A stretch of DNA of 6,643 nucleotides from Bacteroidales bacterium (GTDB lineage Bacteria > Bacteroidota > Bacteroidia > Bacteroidales > UBA4181): contig JAITTD010000276.1 of the NCBI GenBank assembly GCA_031287245.1, positions 1 through 6,643 on the forward strand, in the 5' to 3' direction. Shown here in pieces: positions 6,567 through 6,643 of the stretch. Positions within the stretch are counted from its first letter, which is position 1; every line of letters begins with the position of its first letter. The notes below the pieces were generated by a model. The model was not told where the DNA came from, searched no databases, and saw only the letters and a list, made by a program, of their open reading frames with translations. The translations under genes and the position numbers were made by a program.

Positions 6567-6580
6567 AACAGTTAAAGACT

Positions 6581-6643
6581 ATGCTACCATTATCACATAT
6601 CAACGCAAAATTCTTCCTCGAAGGAGAAACTTTCGAGGTGGAA
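6581..6643 (+). CDS. Start of a further T6SS gene, probably a fourth TssD (partial)
   Basis: Only the first 21 codons are present (MLPLSHINAKFFLEGETFEVE); the gene runs off the window. The start follows the third tssD by 14 bases on the same strand. The strand-turn-strand pattern AKFFLEGETFEVE lines up with FIFMDKAYLLEEF of TssD copy 2, just before its conserved turn, which suggests another TssD. A spike protein (VgrG/TssI) or another T6SS component cannot be excluded from so little sequence. Confidence 0.55.
   Translation, partial: MLPLSHINAKFFLEGETFEVE

Overview
The window looks like DNA from a Bacteroidales bacterium (Bacteroides, Parabacteroides or a relative). It carries the start of a subtype iii type VI secretion system (T6SS) locus, directly downstream of the 3' end of a mobile-element type DNA topoisomerase gene (topB). 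Three things point to this group. The proteins match the Bacteroidetes-specific versions of the sheath (TssB/TssC) and of the Hcp-like tube (TssD). The genes have AT-rich leaders without clear Shine-Dalgarno sequences. A candidate promoter fits the Bacteroides -33/-7 consensus. All genes are on the + strand.

Layout. 1-288: C-terminus of a TopB-like topoisomerase with a four-cysteine zinc-binding element, cut by the window edge. 289-705: 417 bases without a convincing gene. This gap holds a long imperfect stem-loop (296-350), a strong intrinsic terminator (351-383), a second stem-loop with a long loop (380-455), and a very AT-rich leader (about 20% G+C over 481-660, hand count) with a candidate promoter at 624-655. 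706-3168: tssH (ClpV), the sheath-disassembly AAA+ unfoldase. 3191-3625 and 3622-4113: two divergent tssD genes overlapping by four bases (ATGA). 4161-4631 and 4661-6061: tssB and tssC, the contractile sheath. 6071-6106: a hairpin in the tssC-tssD spacer. 6135-6566: a third tssD. 6581 to the end: the first 21 codons of another gene, probably a fourth tssD.

How they work together. TssB and TssC form the contractile sheath, TssD proteins stack as the inner tube, and TssH uses ATP to disassemble the contracted sheath for reuse. The baseplate, spike and Bacteroidetes membrane-complex genes (tssE, F, G, I, K and tssN-R) are not in the window and would be expected downstream. Effector and immunity genes are also not seen. 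The short spacers suggest one operon from tssH onward, with possible fine control at the tssC-tssD3 hairpin.

The T6SS itself is a known system. The less explained parts are the structured, gene-free junction between topB and tssH, the several divergent tube proteins built on one gapless framework, and the intercistronic hairpin before the third tube gene. All assignments are by reading and motif recognition; no database search or folding program was run.
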